From the NCBI GenBank assembly GCA_958450325.1, contig OY288242.1, positions 71,773,562-71,837,561 on the forward strand: a stretch of DNA of 64,000 bases. Direction: 5' to 3'. This DNA is from Agrostemma githago. Its lineage: Eukaryota; Streptophyta; Magnoliopsida; Caryophyllales; Caryophyllaceae. Of the stretch, positions 20,541 through 32,451 are shown piece after piece; the stretch's first letter is position 1; each line of letters opens with the position of its first letter. A model generated the notes under the pieces. It searched no databases, was not told where the DNA came from, and saw nothing but the letters and a program-made list of their open reading frames with translations. Position numbers and translations under genes: made by a program.

Positions 20541-23500
20541 TGTAATCCCCTAGAAAATCTAACGCAATACAGTGGCGGAAACACTATAAAGTTGGGATTA
20601 AAACACACTGACAAACTATATCTTATTAAAAGAAATGGTAAGTCAATACAAAGGCCTCTTTTTACAAAAGGGCTAAAAGTAAAATCTCCAAACGGGTTTA
20701 TACAAATCCATAAATTATACGAATGAAGAAAGAGTAGGATCCATGCTACTCGCTAGCTCACACCCAAAACCCAGCGGCAAATACCTGTCATGATATAAAC
20801 ATAACAGCCACGTCAGTGGGGAGTAACTCGGACGTTCTCCCAGCCATATTATATCATATGAAAAATAATAGTATTACTATATCAAAATAATTAAAATAGA
20901 AAACATTAAAATGATATAATAAAAACAAGTTTTCGGAGGAAACTCAAAATATTGGAATAATAAATTCGGAACAAGTTTTCATAAGAAAACTTCAAATATT
21001 CGCCAACCTGCAAATAAAAATGTATCGATAATAATAAAAATATTCAAAATGGCGTTATGGATAGGATTAGTGATGAAGGCTAGACTTTCACTAGGAGAAT
21101 ACTAAAACTAGCTTCGAGAACTTAGTTCAAACAAATCAAACCTCGATCTCTAACTAGGCTACTCAACCATAATAGGACGGCGACTTATAAATGCGTGGCC
21201 CTAGTTTAAGATAATATGCACACCCCTCCCGAGCACCATAAATACTAAGTTCAACCCGACGGCGTCTTACACTGCGAGGCACGAGTTTAAGGTCAAAATG
21301 TACACACACTTCCGAACACCATATATGCTCGGTTCAACAACCAGTGTGCCCCATAAAGACACACCAGCCTTATAGTTGATGGCAAACACGTAAACCCCAG
21401 AATATATTACTCTAAACCTCACACTTGTCCTTATTCCATAACTCCAAAACAACCATTATCGGTATATACAAGAGATATAATCATTATGAATAATATGAAG
21501 ACAAAAGAAACAAACATTTTATATAAAATGGAAACTTTCTATAAATAGAAACTTACTAATTTTAGAAACTTACTTAAAATAGAAATATTATTATAGAAAA
21601 TACGTAAGTGATTAAAATGAGTGAAATGTATAAAAATAGCATTCCTAACGAAATTAACATTTTAGTATTATCGTCGTTATCGTAACTTTAATATATTTCT
21701 AAATTCATTATTCAAGATATAAATAAAATATATTATGTCAATATATAGTATTTTTATAAATAATTAGGAAATCGAGTTAAAACTATAAATTTTAGAAAAG
21801 AGATATTTTAAGAAAAACGATATCAAAATTAATTGAGTCAACGAGTTTTATAAATGAAATGAATTTTACAAAGGTTTCAGATTATTTTTAGCAAATAGCT
21901 TTTATTTATAAATAATACAAATTTTACTAAAAATAGTCAATTGTAAACAAATAAGAAATTATTAGTGAAATAGCCTCGACTAAAAATATATTTAAAACAA
22001 AATCGACTATTTTCTCATTTATTAATATAAGTCGTAAAACGAAAATTAATTTATTGAACGAGTATAAAAATTTCGATTATAATATAAAAATACGATTTTA
22101 AGTTCAAAATTAGAAATTAACGAAATATGACGAAAATATGAAATCGATAATATTTAGTTAATAGTGTCACGATAACCAACAAAATATTATAACAATCATA
22201 AATAATAAAATTATTAACGATTTATAAAACGATATCGAATAGTTGTAAAATACTTATAAGGCATACGATTTAAAATATTATTTTTAGCAAACAATAAATA
22301 GCTAAAATTAGAAAGTCGAAGTTAAAATATTTACTACATACTACTACTCAAACATACGATATAAAATCGAGTAACGTCCTAAAGTTACCTTGAACCAAAA
22401 TTCGAATCGCTCTCGTACTTGTCCACTTGCATAGTCCGAGCTCCAAATCTTCAATAGCACGCCTTAACCTTCGTGTCGTGAACCGTTAGCCATCCAAGTA
22501 CGCTCCACTAAGAAATTCGAGACATAAAGAAATAGAAATAAAGAAATCGGAATAAGGATCGAAGGAAACGGAGAAGAATAAACGGACTAAATAGGATAAA
22601 CGCAGCGGCAGCAACACACAGCAACAAACATCGGACAGAAGAAGAATATACGAAGAGGGGAGGAAGAAGAACGAGAATCATAGATCGACAACACGAAAAT
22701 GGAGTAGATCGAATAGCAACAAGGACGAAGAAGAAACAGCGGAGAAACGAAAAGAGGGAAAGAAGAAGAAGAAAGGCTAACAAAAGTAGCAGCAGAAGCA
22801 TAACGATAATGGTAACAGCAGCAGCCTAGAACACGAAACAGCAGATCAGGCGAAGAAAAAGAAGAAGGAGCAGCAGTAACAGTCACAGTACAGAAGCAGC
22901 AACGCAACAGATGGAGCAGAAAAAGGAGAATGAAAAAGGAAAAAAAACGAAAGCAAAAAACCGAAAGACAGCAGCAGACCATCAGCGAAGAGGAAGACGT
23001 ATAAGAATGAGGACACCAGTAACCATAGAAAGAAGAAGGAGAACAACGGAAAAGAATAAGACAGACCGAGAGACAAAACCGACAACCGAATCGCATACAA
23101 TAATAGAAGACAGCAGCGGTATCAAACAGAATAGCAACGTGACAATGGCAGCAGCAAGGGCGCATCACCGCAGCAGTAAAACGCAGCAGAACGCTCCAAC
23201 AATAAGAAAACAGAAGGAGACGAAGAAGAGAGGAAGCAGAATTACCTTCACGAATTCCGGCGAGGAGGACTAATAAACGCAGCAGCAAAGGGGCAAAGCA
23301 GCAGCAGAAACGCAACAAAAACAATACGCAGGAATGACAAAAACAACAATTGTAGCAGCAAAATTACAGATTATAGAAGATAGGAAGAATGGTGGCAAAA
23401 GGTAATAAGGGGAGAAGGCTGATGCGGATGATGAACTGAAGAAAAAAAATGTAATAAAGTGGTAAGATGAAATGAATTAAGTGGGGGAAAGAACATGAAG

Positions 23501-24228
23501 AAGAGGATGAACGTACAAGTAAGGGGAATGAAGCGGTGGGAGAGAAAAAAAAGAAAGGGAAATGTACGTAATTAATCAGTGGGGTAAACAAGGGGAAGGG
23601 GAAATGTATCAGCCCAACAAAATAAAGTGGGTAAAATTAATACGGATTAAATAAATGAATCGGGTAGGAGACGAATTCTGTAACGATAAGTTGACTGACC
23701 CACGGATTCAAGTTAAAATCGAGTCCATAAAATTAATAAATAATCAGGTCGTCTAATAAAAATGAGTAGCTAAAGTATTCGAGTCGAAAACAAAGTTTAT
23801 GGAAATAAATAATTAGACGATGAAATAGTGTTTCCTGATAAATAATAAATCTTCGATAAAGTGAATTAAATTGATTTCTCGAGGAAAGGTAATAAATGTT
23901 TTTGACGAAACACAAAATAAATGAGTTTCGAGCCGAAAATAGAAATTCGAGCTTAAATATAAATAAATGAAAAGAATTTAGAATTTAAATCGCCGAAATA
24001 GACTTTCGATAATAATTAAATTAAATGTATAAAATAATTCGAAACATAAATAAAAATATGTTTTAAATATAAGAAGGGTTTCCGAGACAAATAAAATTTT
24101 AGGAGTTCGAAAAGATTAAACGATAAACTCGTTTTATAATAATTTTAAGTTTTACGAGTTAAATCGTAAAAATGAGAATACGAACATAATTTTAAATTAA
24201 TTTAATTTATAAAATCAGGGCTGTTACA
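20541..24228 (-). repeat. 5' LTR of the LARD
   Basis: 3688 bp, starting on the minus strand with TGTAACAGCCCTGATTTTAT and ending GGGGATTACA. It matches the other LTR with few substitutions and carries about 100 extra bases near 23375-23470. Confidence 0.93.
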
Positions 24229-24233
24229 CTTAT

Positions 24234-24519
24234 TACCGACCATAATTTCCAGTCGGTACAAATCTTTTACCGACCGATTTTCCTAATTGCCGACTGTTTA
24301 TGTCGGTCGGTGACTCATTTTTACCGACCGATATAGTGGATTACCGACTGAATTGGGGTCGAAAATTACCGACCAGAATTTTCGGTAGGGACGTTCAGTT
24401 TCCGACTAAATTTTGTCGGTCGGAAAATTTGTATTTTTGGTCGGTAATTTCATTTACCGACTGATATTTAGAGTTACCGACCGATTTTTTCGGTTGCTAA
24501 ATGTCGTCATCCTTGTAGT
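24234..24519. repeat. CACTA 1 subterminal repeats (right block) and terminal inverted repeat
   Basis: About twelve TTACCGACCG/GTCGGTCGG motifs in both orientations are followed by the terminus CCTTGTAGTG at 24510-24519. The bases after it (TAT) start the copia integrase sequence and may be the 3-bp target duplication; the left end is not available for comparison. Confidence 0.88.
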
Positions 24520-25181
24520 GTATGCCCATGTCCAAACTCAATTTGAACGTAAAGTTAAATCGATCCAATGTGATAATGGAACGGAATTTGTTAGTGGCCC
24601 ATTTCGAAAATTTTGTGCTGAACACGGTTTAATTTTAAGACTTTCTTGTCCTCACACATCATCCCAAAATGGTAAGGCCGAGCGCAAAATTTGATTCGTC
24701 AATAATATTGCTCGCACACTTTTACTTCATGCCTCTATTCCTGCCACGTATTGGCATCATTCCTTGCACATGGCCACATATTTATCCAATATTCTTCCTA
24801 GTAAGGTTATTGCTTTTAATACTCCCATGTTCATCTTATTTCACAGAACACCCACATATTCTCATATTCGGGTATTTGGTTGTCTGTGTTTTCCTCTGGT
24901 TCCCTTCACCATCATACACAAACTACAACCTTATTCTAGTCCTTGTGTCTTCCTTGGCTTTCCGCCAAATCATAGAGGGTACGTATAAGTGTCTTGACAT
25001 GTCGTCTCATAAAATTATTATTAGTCGCCAAGTTATTTTCGATGAGTCTAGCTTCCATTTTTCTAAAGTTCATTGCCCCGACTCACACACTTATAAGTTC
25101 TTGGATGATGGTTGCTCTCCGTATGTCCTCCGTATCTCAAGTGGAATCTCAGGACATGGTCCGGGGGAGCCTGTGCATTAA
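24520..25181 (+). pseudogene. Ty1/copia integrase fragment
   Basis: The frame from 24520 reads YAHVQTQFERKVKSIQCDNG with the second catalytic Asp in CDNGTEF. It continues LILRLSCPHTSSQNGKAERK with the catalytic Glu, and an in-frame TGA follows directly (24691 region; Arg codon CGA in related elements). The C-terminal part continues in shifted frames to about 25181: NNIARTLLLHASIPATYWHH, RVFGCLCFPLVPF, PCVFLGFPPNHRGYV, HKIIISRQVIFDE. The N-terminal part, with the zinc finger and first Asp, is missing because CACTA 1 inserted here. Copia integrases are normally followed by RT, which is absent. Confidence 0.9.
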
Positions 25182-25262
25182 CCACTCTTCAAGTTCGATA
25201 GGCATTCGAGTAAGGGGACGTAATAGAATATTTACTAGAATAATTACATATTCTATCAATAA

Positions 25263-25688
25263 TTGGTCGGCGATCAATTTGATAGCTTGACAATACGACG
25301 AGACATTCGGGTAATTGTCCATGTAAATTTTACAGAACTGTTGTTCCAACATGACAGCACGAGTGTTTTTGTTGTCGTAGAAAATGTCTTTGAGACGGTC
25401 ACCATGTTCGAGTATGGTATGAAGAAGGTCGAGAGAAATGGTGTTGTATATCTATTGCTTCACAATGGCATCGAGACGGTCCCACTGTGCATCTTTCTTG
25501 ATCACGACATCCTTGGGAGGCGCAATATGATCGAGAACATCAAAAGCGCGGGCGGTGTTCAGAAACAGTTCTTCCCACGAGGCATAGTGGATGTTTTTGG
25601 TCTCGAGTGTGATTTGGACATAATTTTTTATATTGGAAACAGAGTAGGCTAAATGGAAGGGAGAGGATTTTTGTGCGTCGTTTGTCAT
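25263..25688 (-). pseudogene. Ty1/copia gag N-terminal fragment
   Basis: The ATG at 25688 (MTNDAQKSSPFHLAYSVSNI) opens a copia-type gag frame. It includes the conserved HYASWEELFLNTARAFDVLD and WDRLDAIVKQ. One in-frame stop at about 25452 is followed by IYNTISLDLLHTILEHGDRL, MLEQQFCKIYMDNYPNV and AIKLIADQL, where resemblance ends at about 25263. The gene points towards the integrase fragment on the opposite strand, so the two are either different copies or a rearranged one. A tRNA-Met-like site and LTR lie just upstream, as expected for a gag start. Confidence 0.85.
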
Positions 25689-25773
25689 TGTTGGGATGGA
25701 AGGGACAGGGATTTAGAGGTTGATTGATCATGTAAGCGGAAGTGTAAGAGAGAGGATTAGAAAGTTTAGCTAA

Positions 25774-26050
25774 GCTCTGATACTATAAAGAGTGTTATTT
25801 TCCTTTGAGTATTGTCATGTACAACATCCTCTATTTATACAATGATTTGTTACTTAAGTTAGCTAATGTTAAATGATGAGATTCTATCCTAGTTGATTGG
25901 AAGGCAAACACTAATTGAGCTGTGATTGAGAAGCTAATTACAAGGATATTGCTAACTGAGATTCTACGAATATACAATGAATATAGACATATTCTAATAG
26001 TAAGAATATTAAAGAAGGTGCCTTGGTAATTTTGGTGCAAGCTAAATACT
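25774..26050 (-). mobile_element. Copia primer site and partial 5' LTR
   Basis: On the minus strand TAGTATCAGAGC (25785 to 25774) matches the tRNA-iMet primer site with one change. The adjacent LTR begins on the plus strand with TGTTATTTTCC at 25793. A TATA-like CTATTTATAC occurs near 25832. The outer LTR boundary was not found; 26050 is only approximate. Confidence 0.55.
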
Positions 26051-26299
26051 CGTAGTAGTTAGCGCATAGGGATTTGGTCCACTTTCTAATGACATGGAAA
26101 TTTAGATCAACATTTTACAGACTTTACGTGATGATTATAAAAAAAATCATCTTTGATAGAGTAAGAGACGTGAGTTGGAACGAATCTATACTATGGAGTA
26201 ATAAGTTGGTGTGTAAGGTTAAGCCATCTTAATGTTATTTGGTTAGTTTGTTGAACCGTTTTGTATTATTTGTAGTTTGTGGGTTCGAGGAGAGAAATT

Positions 26300-27379
26300 T
26301 TGAATAAATATTATATAGCTTGGATTGACCATCTTGAGAGGTAAGGACGTTTTACCCTTTTCACTATAAGTAAAGAGCATGTTCGGTTTAAATTATATTT
26401 TTAAAGCGGTTTTATAAATTATTTTGTCAATGGTGAATTTTTATGATGCTCGTAATATTTTGGATATTGAACTTTGTGACACGAGTCACACATTGATATT
26501 ATTTTGGCAAAACTTTTGGTGGTTATAACAGACTCTGGGAGCTCTGTAGTCTAGTTGGTTTAAAGTTTGTCTGAGACGTTCCTGGGACTTCCTCAGGAAA
26601 CTAAACTCTTAGCCCGAGTTATTTTGAGTGGGGATTGTCCGGCCCCCACTCGCTAGGAAGTTAGACTTTCTCCTTTGGCAGCCTCATCCAAATGACGGTT
26701 CAAATGCGAGAAGTTCACACTATAATAAGTCTAGCTAAGCATAGGTGATACCTCTAGACCTTGCAAAAATGGTAGTACCTTGGCACACAGGTGGTGAAAT
26801 ATTAATTGGTTGGACTTTGACTCTTGAATCTGACTACTGTTTTTACAGTATTGTGGTTTGGTAACGAGACGATAACTTTTAACTCTGGATTCAGTTTACT
26901 ACAAATTATAATTATGCTGTACGTTTTTATTATAATATATTTTACTCAGCTTTGCTGACGTTCTTTTGTTTTGGCCGTTCCCTCACTGAAACTTGTACTT
27001 ATTTGTGATTTTGAGTACAGTTGATAGGTACACTTGATATGCTGCATGGGTGCATTCTGGTTTTGGGTTTTGCTGAGCGAGGAAGGATTTTAATTATTTA
27101 ACTTTGGCTCAGAGCTATTTATATTGGATTTATTGGTTTGCGAATGTTTTAAACCGTTTTGGATTTTGTAAGACTTAAGACTTTCGCTGCAACGTTTTCA
27201 TTTAATTAAGTATCAAAATTCTAATTCATTTCAATTATTTTCTATCAAATTTCTTTCTCTGTTGATTTATATTATTTTATTTGCCTTGCACTTGGCTTGT
27301 GAGCTAAGTGCGGAGTAACAACCTTGAACTTTCCATTTTTGGTTTATTATTTTGGTCGCGAAAATTTAGGGTTGTTACA
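26300..27379 (-). mobile_element. Probable relic LTR of a Tekay-like chromovirus
   Basis: The right end reads GGTCGCGAAAATTTAGGGTTGTTACA; its reverse complement begins TGTAACAACCCTAAATTTT, a common start of Tekay-type LTRs. The stretch GAGCTAAGTGCGGAG and the following region fit LTR sequence. No left end, target duplication or coding sequence could be identified, so the left limit is a guess. Confidence 0.35.
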
Positions 27380-28208
27380 GGTCTGAGAAGATAACATGCT
27401 TGATTAAAAATACGTAAAGAAAACTAAAAACAACAACAATCATATATCACCACCCATCAAAAACAACATTATTCTCATATTACTACTTCTCCTAAGAAAA
27501 TTTAAATCAACTTATTATTAGACATTAATACTTAGTGCTAACACTACTACTAACTTATATAAGCAAGGGCAAATTTGGGACAAGGCAGCCTGGGCTATAG
27601 CGTAAGAAGAAATTTTGGGGGGAAATTAAAAATAAAAAAAAATAAAAAAAAAATGAAAAAGCGCACATAGAGTACAGACACTCCAACTCGCTCCTAACTT
27701 TTCCATAACACCTTTTGAAAACTTCCAACTCCCAAGATCATCACATTTGTCCATGGATGACGGAGCACCATCACTCACCGATTTCTAATAGTTGTGCCGC
27801 ACCGCGCCGCCGTCGCCGACAATTCTCCTTTCGGCAAGGTTTCAGTCCTCTTTCTTGTACAATTTTACCAATTATAATTCAATAATTAGGGTAACAATGC
27901 TTACAAATTACAACTTATGAATTGAAACATTGTAGTAAATTGGGGTTTCCCTAATTTATCTCGATTGTATATGCTTTATGATCTATATTGATTGTAATTT
28001 TGGAACAATGGAATTTATGTTTGATTTAAGAATTGCATATTTTATTATTAATATATATGATTGTAGGTGTACAGATTGTATATTTGTGTTACTTTTGGGA
28101 TTTGATTCATGAATTCATGTACCAATTGCCTTTATCAAGTATCTAGGCACCTTGACTTTGGATAATTTGGTTGCAATAATGAAAAACTTGTGCATGTAAG
28201 AGTGTGTG
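27380..28208 (+). other. Unassigned sequence, possible 5' end and first intron of a host gene
   Basis: 27380-27660 is AT-rich. From about 27720 there is a C-rich leader, a short frame beginning ATGGATGACGGAGCACC at 27752 that stops after about a dozen codons, and a GC-rich stretch ending CGGCAAGGTTTCAG. This could be an exon end followed by intron-like T-rich sequence. The Retand-like element interrupts it at 28208. No protein family is recognisable. Confidence 0.25.
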
Positions 28209-30738
28209 TGTGGACATGACATAGGTCCACCCCAACGCGGCCACGCGCGGGTTTGGGGAGGCGAATGAATCTCCATGAGATGGTCAAATGGAAATTTAAA
28301 TCGAAGTCGGAGTCGCCACCGAATTTTTATGGTTATTCGGAACCGTTCGAGCCCACTCTATGTCGTAGTGGGCCTTGTACAAAATACGGCCCATTTCCGA
28401 TGTCAGAGTTTATTGGGCTCGTCCCTTTTGCATATCGATATAGATGCCGACTAGAGCGGTTAATCGTATATTGAATGACTCTCGTTGCCAATGGTTTCGG
28501 ACATCCGGAAACCACGGTTCTGAGTAAGGGGTGAGGGTACGTGTTGGGAAGTTCACTAAGAACACCCAACCCCGCCCGCACATTAGCGGCCTCTACTAGG
28601 ATATCGAATGACGTTTTAATGCGCGCGTTAGTTGAACGATGAATGATTATGCAAACATTGTTTTCCTAAGCATGTGAGGAATTGAATGGGTTGCTTGGTC
28701 GATTTAATGCATGAAAAATCTAACGTCAAAGTTGAATTTTAGCATGTGAGATTCGTTTTAGTATAATAAAACAAATGAAATAAAAAGGATGAATTTGCTA
28801 CAAAACAAACAAACGAGTTAGTATCGATTTGTAAATAATAATATAGCAAATAAAATATACGAGATCGAGAAAATAAATATTAATCGAAATCTGAAAAATA
28901 TTGTTGAAAAGAACGTTGTTTTGTATAAAAAACGAAGTTCGAAAAATAATAAAATAAAGACGGAAAAAAGCCGCGGCATAACAGCCGGCCGCGCGACTCG
29001 CCCGGGATGCCGGCGGGTCGCGTGGTAGCCTGTTTCGGTGCCGGTTTTCGAAAACTCGAAGTTTGTATTAAATCGCGTACGAATATTGCATGATTCGTAC
29101 TCGACTTAATATTTTCGATATTCTTTATATTCGATAGTTGACTACGAAATCAATATCAAATATTCGAAATAGTTTTGGAAAAGATATAAATTTTAGAAAT
29201 CGATCAAAGAATAAATAATAAACGAACGAAAACGTAAAAAAAAGGTCTGGACGGTGTGCCGTCCGGCTTTTGGGATTTTGTTCGAAAATTGTTATTTTTA
29301 ATAAATCGCGTACAAAATATGAATCAATTTGTATTCGACTTATGTTTTCGATATTCGTCGTATCCGATATTCGATTATGAAATCGATATCGGATATTTTG
29401 AATGACTTAAAAAAGTTTTGTAAAAATTATTTGTTTTGAACGAGAAAAGAATTTTGAACGAAAAAGATGTAACGATTTTTAGTATCGTTGAAATCTTAAT
29501 ATAATTCTTTTCGATACAATATTCGATTATGAAAAAACCGATATCATATTTTTCAGAATATATGTTATGAAAATAATTTTTCATTAATAACGATATTAGA
29601 AAAATAAAAAAATCGACTCTAGACCCGTAAAAAAAACGAAACGGACGAAGAGGAGAAAGGGAGAGAAAGGAAGAAATCGGGTTTGATTACACCCTCAACC
29701 TACATGCTCTTGTTGACTCGGATCGGAGCTCGTCGGAATGTGGCTAGGCACGGGAGCGTCGAGGCAACGTCGGTTGGGTTAGGGTGGTACGGTCGAGACG
29801 GGTGAAGGTGTCGGGTATCGGGGCCGATTTCCTTCGGGTTTTGGATGTATTATCGGTTTCTCGATGCTAAGGAATTATGTGTGTCGGGATGATAGAAAGT
29901 TGATATGTATGTATGTCGATAATGTATGTATTATTGTTGGTAAAAATTCCGTTGTGATTGTGTTGGATGCAAGGGGCTATTTATAGGAAATTCCCGACCT
30001 TGGCTTAGGAGAGTTTGACTACCGCTTAGGATAGAAAACGTAGGAATCTGAGGGAAATAAGAATTCCGCTTTCTTGTGAAGGAAGAAAGGGAACACGGCA
30101 GGTTTGCTACTGTTTTGGGCTGTTTCGGCCGAGTGTTTTACACTCGGTCGGGTGTTCGAGTCGGTTTTTGAATAGGATTCCCGTTTGAGCTAGAATTACC
30201 GCTTGAGTAAGAAGCTGAGGAGAACGAGAATTCCGTTTTCTTGTGAGGGAAGAAAAGAGGAAAAACCGGCTGGTTGTGCTACTTGGCCGAGTGTTTTACA
30301 CTCGGTTGAGTGTTTGAATCGGTTCTCGGATAGGATTCCTACTCGAGATCGAATTCTACCTTAAACGGAATTGTTTATTGTTTTGTGTAGTTTGATTTTT
30401 TGTAGAATTGGAGTGTGAACTGGACACGTGAGATGTCACGGTCAGTCCGGAAGTTTCGGAAAAAATCCTTGACCGGGTTTTGACTCGGTCGCTAAAAGAC
30501 GGTTTTACCCCTGGTGTCGGATTCGACCCAAATTAGTGTTATTTGACTCGAAACGACCCACTGGGCCTGAATTTGAGGTTGGTTTTGTGAGATTTGTACT
30601 CCGTAAAATGCCTAGGCCAAATGTCCATCATTACGAGCCCATTTCCGAGTATGTCAAGGCACGTTAGCGTCCGATCATCATCGGGTGTTTGTCGGAAACT
30701 GCTATAGACACCTGGCAGTCAAAATGTGGGTGTCTACA
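28209..30738 (-). repeat. 3' LTR of the gag-only Retand-like element
   Basis: 2530 bp. On the minus strand it runs from TGTAGACACCCACA to GTCATGTCCACA. Against the partner LTR it has a 16-base segment (near 29355) that the other lacks, between GATATTCG repeats, and few substitutions. A minus-strand TATA box TATAAATA lies at 29979-29986. Confidence 0.93.
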
Positions 30739-30752
30739 GAGCCCCCACTCTG
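30739..30752 (-). promoter_or_regulatory. Polypurine tract
   Basis: On the minus strand CAGAGTGGGGGCTC directly abuts the LTR start TGTAGACACC. The identical tract occurs at 56100-56113. Confidence 0.85.
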
Positions 30753-32118
30753 ACTGAGGCTTGGACAGGGCGAAAGTCAGAGTAGCCACCAAGTCAATCA
30801 AGGATTAAAACCTGGCAGCTTCCGGTCGGGTCGTTTAAGGTCCATTAGACCTGCGTGAAGGGCCCGCCGGCCATGGGCAAGAAATGTACCTGAGCTGATG
30901 ATAACTCCGTGGGGAATTTGAACTCGTCGCATAAGACTTAGGTGCGCCTGTATATGGGCTCATCTTGTTAAATGCCGCTGGGGAGTTATGTGAATTGCGC
31001 TGTCGTGATTTGTACCTGTATAAGTTACATAAAATTTTGCATGCAACACGTAGGTGAAACAAATATGACTCGCGCTGGGGAATAAAAATGATTTTTGCTG
31101 CATTTTGAAATCGAAGTCCTGAAAGTAACTCACGTGCTAGGAGATAGGTTTCCAAGATTGAAAGAGGTGGAAAAGAAATTTGCCGTTTAAATATACTGAA
31201 ATTTGACCTTGTCGAAAAGGATTTTTTTTCAAATGGCTAAGTTTTGCAAATTTTAAAATGAGAATTTGAAAAGAGAGGCCTACCGGCAGACTCAACTCTG
31301 GACGCGACAGGACGAGTTGACAGACACGACTTGGACTCTTTAAGGGTTGGACCGTGACTTGGTAAGGAGGTGGGCCACCTAAGATGACAAGACTCTTAAG
31401 TTGCGCTATTCTGTAGCCTAAGCGAGTGACAACACGGTCGAATCCTCAAAATAGGAAGGATGTGCTATGGGGGGATTGCAATAGTCTGTAATGAGACTGT
31501 TTTGGCAGGACTTAGCAGTGGAATGTTGTAGGCTAGTGCTCTTTTGAATCCTTTTTGATTTTAGGGTACATTTCCAAAGTGGGTATTGCCTCGAGTCCTG
31601 ACAGATTCTTGTCTTCGACTGAGCCGAGTACTAGGACACACTATAGAAAGGAGGCTAGATTTTGAAGGTATTTGGATTATGTGAGTGGATGGAGAACTTC
31701 TGCCTAGGAGAAGCCCCCAGAATGACAAAGCTAACTGTCGAGAACATGACAGTGTCGTGACCGGAATGATGATGCTTTTTGAATGTGTGTCAAAGTGGGT
31801 GGTTGTGCCTCTGTTGAAAGGCTGCCTACGTATTCACGTGTGGTGAAATCAAACCAAGCCGTAGTTCAGTGGATTATAGTGCCTAATTTATTAGGGCTTT
31901 GTGTGTAACTAGCCATAGCGATGGTGTGGGCTAGGTGCATTCCCAGTGATGTCTTGATCAAAGGGCTAGAATGGTTAGGATATTGATCCTGTGACTGTGA
32001 GCGTTCTCCGGGATAGCCCCCAGAGGTGGTGTGCACTATTTGGGCATGTTCTATGCCGACCGCAAGTTGAGTTCCCGTGTTTGGGGTTGGTAACTGGTTT
32101 GAATGAGAAGAATTGGGA
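30753..32118 (-). other. Non-coding 3' region of the gag-only element
   Basis: No supported coding sequence. The first 350 bases are shared with the pol-bearing element at 56114-56460, marking the conserved 3' untranslated region; the rest has no recognisable feature. Confidence 0.7.
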
Positions 32119-32451
32119 TAGGATTTTAACGAGTTCTGTTCTCGGGGATTTTAACGGGTTCTGTTCTCGGGGATTTTAACGAGTTCTGTTCTCGGGGATT
32201 TTAACGGGTTCTGTTCTCGGGGATTTTAACGAATTTTGCTCTCGGGGATTTTAACGAGTTCTGCTCTCGGGGATTTTAACGAGTTCTGCTCTCGGGGGGA
32301 TTTGACGAGTTTTGCTCTCGGAGAATTTGACGAGTTTTGCTCTCGGGGGGATTTGACGAGTTTTGCTCTCGAAGGGATTTGATGAGTTTTGCTCTCGGGG
32401 GATTTGACGAGTTTTGCTCTCGAGGGGATTTGACGAGTTTTGCTCTCGGGT
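32119..32451. repeat. Tandem array of about 13 copies of a 25-26 bp unit
   Basis: The unit is GGGGATTTTAACGAGTTCTG followed by YTCTC. The left half keeps ATTTTAACG and TTCTG; the right half has ATTTGACG and TTTTG, so the array consists of two sub-variants that expanded separately. It lies between gag and the 3' LTR. The Retand family of Silene is known for an amplified tandem repeat in its 3' region. Confidence 0.95.

Larger units (their letters stand above)
13422..24228 (-). mobile_element. LARD-type non-autonomous LTR retrotransposon
   Basis: Two long direct repeats (13422-17010 and 20541-24228) flank a 3.5-kb interior with no recognisable retroelement gene. The target duplication CTTAT is present at 13417-13421 and 24229-24233. 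The termini are TGTAA...TTACA. A TGGTATCAGAGC primer site next to the right LTR and a purine tract next to the left LTR fix the orientation as minus. LTR length, the TGTAACACCCC start and the tRNA-iMet site resemble Tekay/Del-type chromoviruses, so it probably depends on such an element. The very similar LTRs suggest recent insertion. Confidence 0.93.
12426..24519 (+). mobile_element. CACTA transposon 1 (3' part), split by a LARD
   Basis: The right end reads ...CATCCTTGTAGTG; its reverse complement CACTACAAGGATGACGAC is a classic CACTA terminal inverted repeat. Inside it lie arrays of TTACCGACCG-type subterminal repeats on both sides of the LARD (13157-13416 and 24234-24490). Further left is the C-terminal coding part of an element protein (12426-12779). 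The left terminus is missing: near 12400-12425 the sequence passes into the PF04195-type element. The right end sits inside a copia integrase gene. Confidence 0.85.

Noticed and set aside
13157..24490. Regularly repeated ACCGACCG words considered as a CRISPR-like array
   Set aside because: Spacing is irregular, both orientations occur, the genome is clearly a plant, and the repeats adjoin a CACTA terminus.
24413..24694. 93-residue ORF beginning before the copia integrase
   Set aside because: Its first 35 residues are read through the CACTA terminal repeat; only the part after 24520 is integrase.
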